A stretch of 64,000 bases of DNA from Rhodanobacter sp. T12-5 (lineage in GTDB: Bacteria; Pseudomonadota; Gammaproteobacteria; Xanthomonadales; Rhodanobacteraceae), in the NCBI RefSeq assembly GCF_008329435.1, contig NZ_NPKN01000005.1, forward strand, positions 1 to 64,000. Reading direction: 5' to 3'. The notes beneath the pieces were generated by a model. It did not search any database and was not told where the DNA came from. It saw nothing but the letters and a program-made list of their open reading frames with translations. Both the position numbers and the translations under genes were made by a program. Below are positions 55,891 through 64,000 of the stretch, in pieces (position 1 is the stretch's first letter; each line of letters begins with the position of its first letter).

Positions 55891-56523
55891 TCAACGTTTC
55901 GACTGTACCGCCATGTGCATCGCCAGGCCCGCAAGTACCGTACCCATCAGCCAGCGCTGTACCGCGAGCCACAACGGGCGGCCGGCGAGAAAACGGGCCA
56001 TGGAGCCGGCCATCAACACGATCAGCGCATTCACGGTAAGGCTGATCGTCATCTGGGTGGTGCCCAAAGCTACCGATTGCAGCAGCACGCTGCCGTGGCC
56101 GGGAACGATGAACTGAGGCAGCAGCGACAGGTACAGCACGGCGGCCTTCGGGTTCAGCAGGTTGGTCAGGAAACCCATCGCGAACAACTTGCGCGGACTG
56201 TCGCGGTCGAGCTGGCGCAGATGAAACGGCGAACGCCCGCCGGGCCGCACCGCCTGCCAGGCGAGATAGAGCAGGTAGGCCATGCCGGCGAAGCGCAGGG
56301 CGTCGTAGGCCAGCGGCACGGTGAGCAGCAACGCGGTGATGCCCAGTGCGGCGCACAACATGTAGAGGATGAACGCCAGTGCGATGCCACCGAGCGAGAT
56401 CAGTCCCGCCACGCGGCCCTGGCAGATGGAGCGGGAGATCAGGTAGATCATGTTCGGCCCCGGGGTCAGTACCAGACCCAACGCGATGAGGGCGAACGCA
56501 AGCAGCTTGGATGATTCGGGCAT
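55891..56523 (-). CDS. LysE/RhtB-family amino-acid exporter
   Basis: A 210-residue inner-membrane exporter with about six helices. The signature LVLTPGPNMIYLISRSICQGR near the N-terminus and GFLTNLLNPKAAVLYLSLLPQF are diagnostic for LysE/RhtB. It exports amino acids or their derivatives; the substrate cannot be told from sequence. It is monocistronic. Confidence 0.92.
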   Translation of the reverse strand: MPESSKLLAFALIALGLVLTPGPNMIYLISRSICQGRVAGLISLGGIALAFILYMLCAALGITALLLTVPLAYDALRFAGMAYLLYLAWQAVRPGGRSPFHLRQLDRDSPRKLFAMGFLTNLLNPKAAVLYLSLLPQFIVPGHGSVLLQSVALGTTQMTISLTVNALIVLMAGSMARFLAGRPLWLAVQRWLMGTVLAGLAMHMAVQSKR

Positions 56524-56754
56524 GGCACGGACCTGGCAGGATCGGAGGGTGCCCAGGCGCGCGGCTCGCTGACGTCCGCGTTCCCCGATGGTGATCCACC
56601 CGAAGCGCCAGTAGCGCGAACGGCGCGAGTATGCCACGGCCGCCTGGCCGGTCGCTGCCGTCGCGGCGCGGAAGTCTTCAGGCGCCGTCGGTTCGGAAAT
56701 CTCCGGTTCGGGGAAGCTCTGCGACAATGGTCGTTTTGAAGTGGAGCAAGGCGA

Positions 56755-57765
56755 ATGCGCCTGCCGTACGCGATCGTTCTGTTTGCACTGTGCGGCCTTG
56801 CGCCGGTTGCCGCGCAGTCGGTGGCGGACGGCACGGCGCCGTCGCCGGTGCATGCGGCTGATCTGCCCGCCGTGGTGGTCAGCGGCGTGCAGCCAGGGCC
56901 TGGGTTGTGGAAGGTCTCGAAGGGCGAACACGTGATGTGGGTGCTCGGCACGCTGTCGCCGTTGCCGCGCGGCATGCAGTGGCGATCGCAGGAGGTGGAA
57001 CAGGTGATCGGCGCATCGCAGCAGGTGCTGCTGGCGCCATCGGTCAAGCTGAAAGCCGATGTCGGCTTCTTCGGCAAGCTGTTCCTGTTGCCCTCGGCCT
57101 ACGGTGCGCGCAAGAACGAGGACGGCCAAACCCTGCAGCAGGTGTTGCCGCCGCCGGTATACGCGCGCTGGCAGGTGCTGAAGCAGAAATACATCGGCGA
57201 CGATCGCGGCATCGAGCGCTGGCGGCCGCTGTTCGCGGCGCAGGAGCTGTACAGGAAAGCCCTGAAGGCGAACGGACTCAGTCGTTCCGGCGGCGTCGGG
57301 TCGAAGGTCGAGGCGCTGGCCAAGCGCTACGGTGTGCCGGAGGTGTCGGCCGACTATCCCGTGCTGATCGAGCATCCGCGAGCGGCGATCAAGGCTTTCA
57401 GGCAGGCCGCGCCGCACGACATCACCTGCTTCATCCGCACGCTGGACAGCGTCGAGCACGATCTGCCGGCGATGACCGCGCGCGCGAACGCCTGGGCCAC
57501 CGGAGACTTGCCGGCACTGCGCGAGCTGCCCGACAGCGACCGCCGCGATGCCTGCGTGGCGGCGCTCACCGGGGCCGGTTTCGCACAGACGCTGGGCCTC
57601 GACGACGTGCCGGCGAAGCAGCGCGCCGTGTGGCTGGCCGCCGCGCGCAAGGCGCTGGCCGCGAACGCGCAGACCTTCGCGCTGCTGCCGATGGACGAGC
57701 TGCTGAAACCGGATGGCTACCTGGCCGCCTTGCAGGCCGAGGGTTATCGGATCGACGCGCCGTAG
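56755..57765 (+). CDS. TraB/GumN-family protein, exported
   Basis: A 336-residue protein with a Sec signal (RLPYAIVLFALCGLAPVAAQ). The mature part fits the TraB/GumN family: WKVSKGEHVMWVLGTLSPLPRGMQWRS is the first conserved block, and LPAMTARANAWATGDLPALREL and ALLPMDELLKPDGYLAALQAEGY follow. The usual GTxH of the first block reads GTLS, so the conserved His is missing. The family is related to Tiki-type proteases; with this change catalysis is doubtful. GGAG 8 bases before the ATG supports the start. Confidence 0.82.
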   Translation: MRLPYAIVLFALCGLAPVAAQSVADGTAPSPVHAADLPAVVVSGVQPGPGLWKVSKGEHVMWVLGTLSPLPRGMQWRSQEVEQVIGASQQVLLAPSVKLKADVGFFGKLFLLPSAYGARKNEDGQTLQQVLPPPVYARWQVLKQKYIGDDRGIERWRPLFAAQELYRKALKANGLSRSGGVGSKVEALAKRYGVPEVSADYPVLIEHPRAAIKAFRQAAPHDITCFIRTLDSVEHDLPAMTARANAWATGDLPALRELPDSDRRDACVAALTGAGFAQTLGLDDVPAKQRAVWLAAARKALAANAQTFALLPMDELLKPDGYLAALQAEGYRIDAP

Positions 57766-57776
57766 GACGCGCGTGC

Positions 57777-58721
57777 TCAGGCGCTGGCCAAGTCCAGTTG
57801 GGCGATCTCGTTGTCGTCGAGCTGCAATGAGGTGGCGCCGAACAGTTCGCGCAACTGTTCCACGCTGGTGGCGCTGACGATCGGTGCGGTCAGGCCGGGA
57901 CGGGCGATCAGCCAGGCCAGCGCAACCTGGGCGGGCGTGGCCTGGTGGGCGGCCGCTACCGCATCCAGCGCGGCGAGCACCTGCAGGCCGTGCGGGTCGA
58001 GGAATTTCTTTACCGCCCCACCGCGGGCGCTGCTCTTGGCCAGGTCGGCCGCGCTGCGGTACTTGCCGCTGAGGAAGCCGCTGGCCAGCGCGTAGTAGCT
58101 GATCACGCCAATGTGCTCGCGGCGGATCAACGGCTCCAGGTCCTTTTCGTAGCCGGCGCGGCTGACCAGGTTGTATTCCGGCTGCAGGCTTTCGTAGCGC
58201 GGCAGGCCGTGGCGTTTCGACATGGCCAGTGCGTCGGCGAAGCGCGCGGCGGAGAAGTTGGACGCGCCGATCACGCGGATCTTGCCGGCTTCGATCAGGC
58301 GCGCGAATTCGCCAAGGGTTTCCTCCATCGGCACGCTGGCATCGTCTTCGTGCGCCTGGTACAGGTCGATGCAGTCGACCTGCAGTCGCTTCAACGAACC
58401 GTCCACCGCCTGCCGGATGTTCACCGGCGAGAGGCCCGGCTGCTCGACCCACTTGGCGACCTTGGTCGAGATCACCACCTGCTCGCGCTTGCCGCTGCGC
58501 TTGAGCCACTTGCCGATGATGGTTTCCGACTCGCCGCCACGGTTGCCCGGCACCCATGCCGGATAGACGTCCGCGGTATCGATGAGGTTGCCGCCGGCGT
58601 CGACGAAGGCGTCGAGCAGTTCGAACGAGCGCGCTTCATCCGCGCTCCAGCCGAATACGTTGCCGCCGAAGGCGAGCGGGGCGATCGAAAGTGGCGAGTT
58701 GCCAAGTGGGCGCTTGTGCAT
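57777..58721 (-). CDS. Aldo/keto reductase
   Basis: A 314-residue NADPH-dependent reductase. The TIM-barrel motifs are PLAFGGNVFGWSAD, LIDTADVYPAW with the catalytic Tyr, VVISTKVAKW with Lys, DLYQAHEDD with His, and GASNFSAARFADAL. It belongs to the YajO/AKR-like soluble group. ATG 58721 has GAGG 7 bases upstream. It is divergent from the LysR gene, which may regulate it. Confidence 0.92.
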   Translation of the reverse strand: MHKRPLGNSPLSIAPLAFGGNVFGWSADEARSFELLDAFVDAGGNLIDTADVYPAWVPGNRGGESETIIGKWLKRSGKREQVVISTKVAKWVEQPGLSPVNIRQAVDGSLKRLQVDCIDLYQAHEDDASVPMEETLGEFARLIEAGKIRVIGASNFSAARFADALAMSKRHGLPRYESLQPEYNLVSRAGYEKDLEPLIRREHIGVISYYALASGFLSGKYRSAADLAKSSARGGAVKKFLDPHGLQVLAALDAVAAAHQATPAQVALAWLIARPGLTAPIVSATSVEQLRELFGATSLQLDDNEIAQLDLASA

Positions 58722-58830
58722 GGAATGCCTCGGATAGCGGCTGACGAAAAATCTGCGCGTCACCCGACGGGCGACGCGCGCAACTTAACCGAGGTGGCTG
58801 CATATCCTTGGTATTCAAGCCCGGGCTTCC

Positions 58831-59010
58831 TCAACGTGGGCCCATGATCCGTGGCCAGACATTTGCACAGCACGCGAGAACGCTGCGCCTGGTCGTGGCG
58901 ACGTCCTTGCACTGCGCCTGTTTGCTCGATGTATCGGGGCGCCAGTCCAGATCTTCCTTGTGCAGAAGATGGCCATGCAGAAACAACAGGTCTTTCCAGA
59001 TCGAGTTCAT
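58831..59010 (-). CDS. Small hypothetical protein with a strong ribosome binding site
   Basis: A 59-residue frame beginning NSIWKDLLFLHGHLLHKEDLDW. A consensus AGGAGG lies 8 bases before ATG 59010. The WKDLLFLHGHL opening resembles small uncharacterised proteins of Xanthomonadales (from memory), but the second half (CKDVATTRRSVLACCANVW) looks unconserved. The copy may be frame-shifted or truncated. Confidence 0.45.
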   Translation of the reverse strand: MNSIWKDLLFLHGHLLHKEDLDWRPDTSSKQAQCKDVATTRRSVLACCANVWPRIMGPR

Positions 59011-59100
59011 GGGGAGCCTCCTGGGGAAGCTGGTGACTTGGGGTGAGCTCAAGGTACGCGCGCCACAGGCCGCCAAAAAGCGATATATTCGCAAGCCAGA

Positions 59101-59117
59101 CTTGAGGAATATTCAAG
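59101..59117. promoter_or_regulatory. LysR-type box overlapping the lysR ribosome binding site
   Basis: CTTGA (59101-59105) and TCAAG (59113-59117) form an inverted repeat of the T-N11-A class used by LysR regulators. It contains the GAGGAA ribosome binding site and ends at the base before the lysR ATG. TATATT at 59084-59089 may be a -10. The position suggests autoregulation. Confidence 0.5.
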
Positions 59118-60038
59118 ATGGGTAGACTTCCGCTGGGCTTGCTGCAACAGTTCGTGCTGGTCGCCCGGCTGGGCAATCTGTCGCGTGCGGCGACGCAGGC
59201 GAACCTCACCGTCAGCGCGCTCAGCCATCAGATGAAGCAGCTTGAAGAACGGCTGGAGCGGCGCCTGTTCGAGCGCGGGCCGCGCGGCGTGACGCTGACC
59301 GTCGAGGGTTGCAGCCTGCTGGAAGCGGTCGGCGAACATTTCGACCGCATCGAACACGCGCTGGCGAGCTATCGCACCCGCCACCACGATGCGCTCACGC
59401 TCAGTGCCAGTCCCGGCATCATGTCGAGCTGGCTGGTGCCGCGACTGCCGCGACTGGTCGCAGCGCATCCGGAGCTGGAGCTCAGTCTGCAGTCCGGTTC
59501 GACCCTGGTGAATTTCGAGCGCGAGCCGGTTGACGTGGCCTTGCGTTACGGTCGCGGCGACTGGGCAGGCCTGCATTGCGAACGGCTGTTCGGCGAATGG
59601 ATCGCACCGGTGGCTGCGCCCGAGCTGGTGGCGCGAATGGGCGATACCGATCCGCACGAGCTGACGCGCTGGCCCCTGCTCGGCGAACCGGCACCGTCCA
59701 CGCGATGGCACGACTGGTTCGCGCGTTCCGGCGATACGCCGCCGAGGCGCTACGTGGCCCAGTTCGACAGTCTCGACGCGTTGCGCCACGCGGCGCTGGA
59801 GGGTCTCGGCGTGGCGCTGGGACGGATGGTGACCTCGAAGTCGCTGATCGATGCCGGGCGCTTGCAGGTGCTGGGCGAAAACTACCTGGCGGTGAAGGAG
59901 GCGTACTGGCTGGTGTATCCGCCGCGCTCTCAGGAGCATCGCGGCTTGCAGCTGTTCCGCGAATGGCTGCTGGCCGAGGCCGACGACTACCGCCGGCAGA
60001 TGTCGGCGTTCCGGCCCGGCGACACGGCGGTCGATTGA
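59118..60038 (+). CDS. LysR-family transcriptional regulator (GcvA-like)
   Basis: A 306-residue regulator. The N-terminal winged helix-turn-helix is LLQQFVLVARLGNLSRAATQANLTVSALSHQMKQLEERL; the effector domain follows with SASPGIMSSWLVPRLPRLV and VDVALRYGRGDWAGLHCERLFGEWIAPVAAPEL, typical of the GcvA/AmpR-like subgroup. It is divergent from the aldo/keto reductase and 71 bases upstream of the formaldehyde dehydrogenase, so either or both could be targets. Confidence 0.92.
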   Translation: MGRLPLGLLQQFVLVARLGNLSRAATQANLTVSALSHQMKQLEERLERRLFERGPRGVTLTVEGCSLLEAVGEHFDRIEHALASYRTRHHDALTLSASPGIMSSWLVPRLPRLVAAHPELELSLQSGSTLVNFEREPVDVALRYGRGDWAGLHCERLFGEWIAPVAAPELVARMGDTDPHELTRWPLLGEPAPSTRWHDWFARSGDTPPRRYVAQFDSLDALRHAALEGLGVALGRMVTSKSLIDAGRLQVLGENYLAVKEAYWLVYPPRSQEHRGLQLFREWLLAEADDYRRQMSAFRPGDTAVD

Positions 60039-60106
60039 TGCGGTTTCGCAAACGGGCCGGACGCGTCATCATCGTGGGTCGTTGCCGGTCCATCGTCAGG
60101 AGTTGA

Positions 60107-61222
<1,116 letters not shown>

Positions 61223-61251
61223 GGCGCGTCCACCAGAGACGTCCTTCGATT

Positions 61252-61311
61252 GTGGGAGCGGCTTCAGCCGCGATGGCTTTCCTGACCCCATCGCGGCTGA
61301 AGCCGCTCCCA
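61252..61311. repeat. REP-type palindrome after adhC
   Basis: Near-perfect inverted repeat of GTGGGAGCGGCTTCAGCCGC then GATGG (61252-61276) and its complement (61288-61311), around a short loop. It is the same family as 48443-48513. It lies 30 bases after the adhC stop and could protect the 3' end of that message. Confidence 0.85.
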
Positions 61312-61397
61312 AAGTAGAATGGGCATATGCGGTCGGCCCCATTCTTCCCGGCGGCATTCATTCTTTTTTCAACTCCGTTCATCCATAAGGTCGTCCA

Positions 61398-62060
61398 ATG
61401 AACCGCACCGCCATCCTCGTCGACGGCGCCTTTTTCCTCGCGCGCTACCGCAAGGTCTATGGCGAGCGCGACGCCGGTGATGCGCGCGCGGTGGCGAAAA
61501 CCGTGTTCGGCATGGCGCTGGAACACCTGAAGGCGGTCGATCGTCCGCGCGAGCAGTTGTACCGGATCTATTTCTACGATTGCCCGCCACTGGAGAAGAG
61601 CTTCACCAAGCCGATCAGCGGCGACAGCATCGACTTCGGCCGTACCAGTGCCGCGGCCTTCCGCCGCGAGCTGCATGACCAGTTGCGCCGCCAGCGCAAG
61701 ATGGCGCTGCGGCTGGGCCGGCTGGCCGAGCGCGGCGAGTGGCAGTTGAAGCGCAACGCCTACCAGCAGTTGCGCGAGGGCAGTCTGCACTGGGACGATC
61801 TGGGCGACGAGCATTTCGAGCCGGACATGCGCCAGACCCAGGTCGACATGAAGATCGGCATCGACATCGCCGCGCTGACCTACAAGAAGCTGGTCGACCA
61901 GATCATCCTGGTCGCCGGCGACGCGGATTTCATCCCGGCCGCGAAGCTGGCCCGCTACGAAGGCATCGACTTCATCCTCGATCCGATGTGGCAGGGCATC
62001 GCATCGGATCTGCACGAGCATATCGACGGCCTGCAGTCGGTGTGCCCGCGACCGTTCTGA
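61398..62060 (+). CDS. NYN-domain (LabA-like) putative ribonuclease
   Basis: A 220-residue protein with the NYN/PIN-like fold: TAILVDGAFFLARYRKVYG carries the first Asp, QTQVDMKIGIDIAAL the central acidic helix, and QIILVAGDADFIPAAKLAR the DxDF acidic motif. NYN proteins are metal-dependent RNases in many settings. There is an inserted basic helix (RRQRKMALRLGRLAERGEW) that could contact nucleic acid. It stands after a REP element and before an exported methyltransferase-like gene with no functional link visible. Confidence 0.85.
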   Translation: MNRTAILVDGAFFLARYRKVYGERDAGDARAVAKTVFGMALEHLKAVDRPREQLYRIYFYDCPPLEKSFTKPISGDSIDFGRTSAAAFRRELHDQLRRQRKMALRLGRLAERGEWQLKRNAYQQLREGSLHWDDLGDEHFEPDMRQTQVDMKIGIDIAALTYKKLVDQIILVAGDADFIPAAKLARYEGIDFILDPMWQGIASDLHEHIDGLQSVCPRPF

Positions 62061-62134
62061 GGCCGCTGTCGATCCCGCACAACCTCGTCGACACATGGCA
62101 CAAGTCCGGACGTCCACACGCACAGGAGTATTCG

Positions 62135-63070
62135 ATGAACAGCTGGAAAGAAACACGGATGGCAAAGGCTCGTTTTGGCGTGGCGCTGCTGTTGGCAGCG
62201 TGGCTGAGCCTGCCGGGCGTGGCCGGCGCGCAGGCGACACCGGCCGCATCGACCGAGCCGGACCAGCCGACCGACATGCTGGTGCCGCCGACCAGCGCCA
62301 GCGACTTCACCTCCAGCCAGCTGGACAGCATCCTGGCCGGTGACTGGCGCGCGCCGAAGAATCGCGCCCGCGACGTCTATCGCCACCCCAAGGCCACCCT
62401 GCAGTTCTTCGGCGTGCGGCCGGACCGGACGGTGATCGAGATCACCCCCGGCGGCGGCTGGTATGCCGAAATCCTGGCGCCGCTGCTGCACGACGACGGA
62501 CATTACATCGCCGCGGAGAAGATGCCGACCGCCGACAGCGAGGCGCGCAGCGACGACAGTGCCTTGCGCAGGAAATTCGCCGCCGATCCGGCGCACTACG
62601 GCAACGCCCGCATCGTCGAATTCGATCCGAAGGCACCGGTGTTCGGCCCGCCCGACTCGGCCGACCTGGTGCTGACCTTCCGCAACGTGCACAACTGGGT
62701 CATGGCCGATACCGCCCCGGCGATGTTCAAGGCGTTCTTCGCGGTGCTGCGGCCCGGCGGCGTGCTCGGCGTGGTCGACCACCGCGCCGACGAGGGCGCC
62801 TCGCTCGAGTCGGTGAAGGGCAGCGGCTACCTGCCCACCCGTTACGTGGTGAAGCTGGCGACCGAGGCGGGTTTCACGCTGGACGAAAGCAGCGAGATCA
62901 ACGCCAATCCAAAGGACACCAGGGACTACCCGAAGGGCGTCTGGACGCTGCCGCCCACCTTGACCCTGGGTGAGCAGGATCGGTCGAAATATCTGGCGAT
63001 CGGCGAGTCCGACCGGATGACCTTGCGCTTCACCAAGCCGGCGGCACCGGCCGCTTCGACCACGCCCTGA
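62135..63070 (+). CDS. Exported class I SAM methyltransferase-like protein
   Basis: A 311-residue protein with a Sec signal (RFGVALLLAAWLSLPGVAGAQ after a basic n-region). The mature part has methyltransferase order: a SAM-loop-like VIEITPGGGWYAEILAPLL, then ADLVLTFRNVHNWV and AFFAVLRPGGVLGVVDHRADEG. The fold fits a family of predicted methyltransferases found with signal peptides. As SAM is not expected in the periplasm, the ligand or reaction is unclear. AGGAG 7-8 bases before ATG 62135 fixes the start. Confidence 0.8.
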   Translation: MNSWKETRMAKARFGVALLLAAWLSLPGVAGAQATPAASTEPDQPTDMLVPPTSASDFTSSQLDSILAGDWRAPKNRARDVYRHPKATLQFFGVRPDRTVIEITPGGGWYAEILAPLLHDDGHYIAAEKMPTADSEARSDDSALRRKFAADPAHYGNARIVEFDPKAPVFGPPDSADLVLTFRNVHNWVMADTAPAMFKAFFAVLRPGGVLGVVDHRADEGASLESVKGSGYLPTRYVVKLATEAGFTLDESSEINANPKDTRDYPKGVWTLPPTLTLGEQDRSKYLAIGESDRMTLRFTKPAAPAASTTP

Positions 63071-63085
63071 TTCGAACGTGGCACG

Positions 63086-63622
63086 ATGCTGATCGCCTTC
63101 AACAAACCGTACGGCGTGCTGTGTCAGTTCACCGACACGGACGGTCGCCGCACGCTGGCCGAATTCATACGGCAAAAAGACGTCTATGCGGCTGGACGTC
63201 TGGATCATGACAGCGAGGGACTTCTGCTGCTGACCGACGACGGTCGGCTGTCGCATCGAGTCACCGATCCCCGGCACAAACAGGCCAAGACCTATCTGGC
63301 GCAGGTCGAGGGCGAGATCGATGAGGCGGCATTGCGGGCGCTGCGTCGTGGCGTGGTGTTGAACGATGGTCCGACCCTGCCGGCTGACGCTGCTTTTGCC
63401 ACAGAACCGGAATGGCTGTGGCCACGCGATCCGCCAGTACGCTATCGCAAGAGCATTCCCACCAGCTGGCTCAGCCTGACCCTGAGCGAAGGCCGCAACC
63501 GCCAGGTGCGTCGGATGACCGCGGCGGTCGGTTTTCCGACCTTGCGCCTGATCCGCGTGCGCATCGGCGGGTATGCGCTGGATGGGCTGGCCCCGGGCGA
63601 GTCGCGCATCGTCCCGATGTAG
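63086..63622 (+). CDS. rluE: Ribosomal large subunit pseudouridine synthase, RluE type
   Basis: A 178-residue pseudouridine synthase of the RsuA/RluE group. The catalytic Asp is in [38 protein letters not shown] and [29 protein letters not shown] are the other conserved blocks. There is no N-terminal S4 domain, which matches RluE (modifies U2457 of 23S rRNA in E. coli). It starts 15 bases after the methyltransferase gene. Confidence 0.92.
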   Translation: MLIAFNKPYGVLCQFTDTDGRRTLAEFIRQKDVYAAGRLDHDSEGLLLLTDDGRLSHRVTDPRHKQAKTYLAQVEGEIDEAALRALRRGVVLNDGPTLPADAAFATEPEWLWPRDPPVRYRKSIPTSWLSLTLSEGRNRQVRRMTAAVGFPTLRLIRVRIGGYALDGLAPGESRIVPM

Positions 63623-63663
63623 GAGCGCGCGCCACCAGGCTTGATCCGGGATGCGTTCCTACG
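63618..63663. repeat. Degenerate GTAGGAGC-type palindrome between rluE and tatD
   Basis: TGTAGGAGCGCGC near 63618 and GCGTTCCTACG near 63653 form a short imperfect inverted repeat spanning the ends of the two convergent genes. It shares the TAGGAGC outer arm with the palindrome in thrC. Confidence 0.5.
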
Positions 63664-64000
63664 TGCGCGCGGGCAAACCAAAAAATGCCTCGGCCGTCGC
63701 CGTGCTGTTCGCCGCGGTCACCTCGGCCGGCTCGCCGCGATCGCGCGCAATCTCCTCGCAGATGTGCTTGAGGTACATCGGTTCGTTGCGTCGGTGGGCC
63801 GGCTGCGGACGTACCGTGCGTGGCAGCAGGTAGGGTGCGTCGGTTTCGATCATCAGGCGGTTCGCCGGGATCTCGCGCACCAGTTCACGCAAGTGGGAGC
63901 CGCGGCGTTCGTCGCAGATCCAGCCGGTGATGCCGATGTGGCAATCCAGCTCGAGGTAATCGTGCAAGGCCGCCGCGGTGTCGGTGAAGCAGTGCACCAC
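63659..64000 (-). CDS. TatD-family deoxyribonuclease, C-terminal part (cut by window edge)
   Basis: The last 113 or more residues of a TatD-like metal-dependent hydrolase. [33 protein letters not shown] contains the metal-binding His of VxHCF, and [13 protein letters not shown] carries the conserved ETDAP Asp. [22 protein letters not shown] is the usual C-terminal helix. The family has DNase activity and D-aminoacyl-tRNA deacylase-like relatives. The 5' end lies right of the window. Confidence 0.92.
   Translation of the reverse strand: MVHCFTDTAAALHDYLELDCHIGITGWICDERRGSHLRELVREIPANRLMIETDAPYLLPRTVRPQPAHRRNEPMYLKHICEEIARDRGEPAEVTAANSTATAEAFFGLPART

Overview
The window is high-GC gammaproteobacterial chromosome. 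Its gene orders (bioB-bioF-bioH-bioC, an ilvC-ilvG-ilvM-ilvA run joined to leu genes, a hom-thrB-thrC operon, monomeric isocitrate dehydrogenase) and its intergenic palindromes point to Xanthomonadales (Lysobacterales), most likely Rhodanobacteraceae (Dyella, Rhodanobacter or Luteibacter type). That placement is inferred from gene order and protein character, not from a search. No rRNA, tRNA, CRISPR array or complete insertion sequence was seen.

Layout. (1) 1-8604, + strand: the 3' end of a very large Ig-like repeat surface protein, followed in one tight run by a TolC-type outer-membrane lipoprotein, an HlyD-type adaptor, a GAF-like/HlyD membrane protein and an M50 metalloprotease fused to an HlyD-type arm. 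This looks like a secretion or maturation apparatus without an ABC ATPase. (2) 8641-15440: a cytoplasmic-type trehalase, then the biotin operon bioB-bioF, trhO, bioH-bioC reading leftward from a BirA-like operator, with a small membrane protein divergent to it. (3) 15445-18677: comF, ubiA and an active-looking diguanylate cyclase. (4) 18699-32101, - strand: a single branched-chain amino-acid supra-operon, leuA-ilvE-leuC-leuD-leuB-ilvD-ilvC-VOC-ilvG-ilvM-ilvA. A promoter and a classical attenuator precede it; the 29-residue leader peptide has 13 consecutive Thr/Leu/Ile/Val residues. (5) 32252-35064: a lower-GC accessory module that looks like a modular toxin, its immunity protein and a membrane partner. 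(6) 35296-39114: the threonine operon hom-thrB-thrC, preceded by a Thr/Ile-rich leader peptide and two hairpins; a REP-type palindrome lies inside the thrC reading frame.

(7) 39421-40386: a low-GC islet with a two-helix microprotein and a brnT-brnA toxin-antitoxin pair under a 27-bp palindromic operator. (8) 40548-43363: a CpdB-like lipoprotein and a membrane-anchored cytochrome c. (9) 43817-51766: an MdtABC-type RND efflux system. (10) 51999-64000: LysM protein, lipoprotein, monomeric icd, LysE-type exporter, TraB/GumN-like protein, aldo/keto reductase, LysR regulator, glutathione-dependent formaldehyde dehydrogenase, NYN-domain protein, exported methyltransferase-like protein, RluE-type pseudouridine synthase and the C-terminal part of a TatD-like nuclease cut by the window edge.

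Most genes within operons overlap by 4 bases (ATGA or GTGA), so translational coupling is common. The three amino-acid and vitamin operons each carry a visible control element of a different kind: a BirA operator, a multi-amino-acid attenuator, and a Thr leader combined with a hairpin over the hom ribosome binding site.
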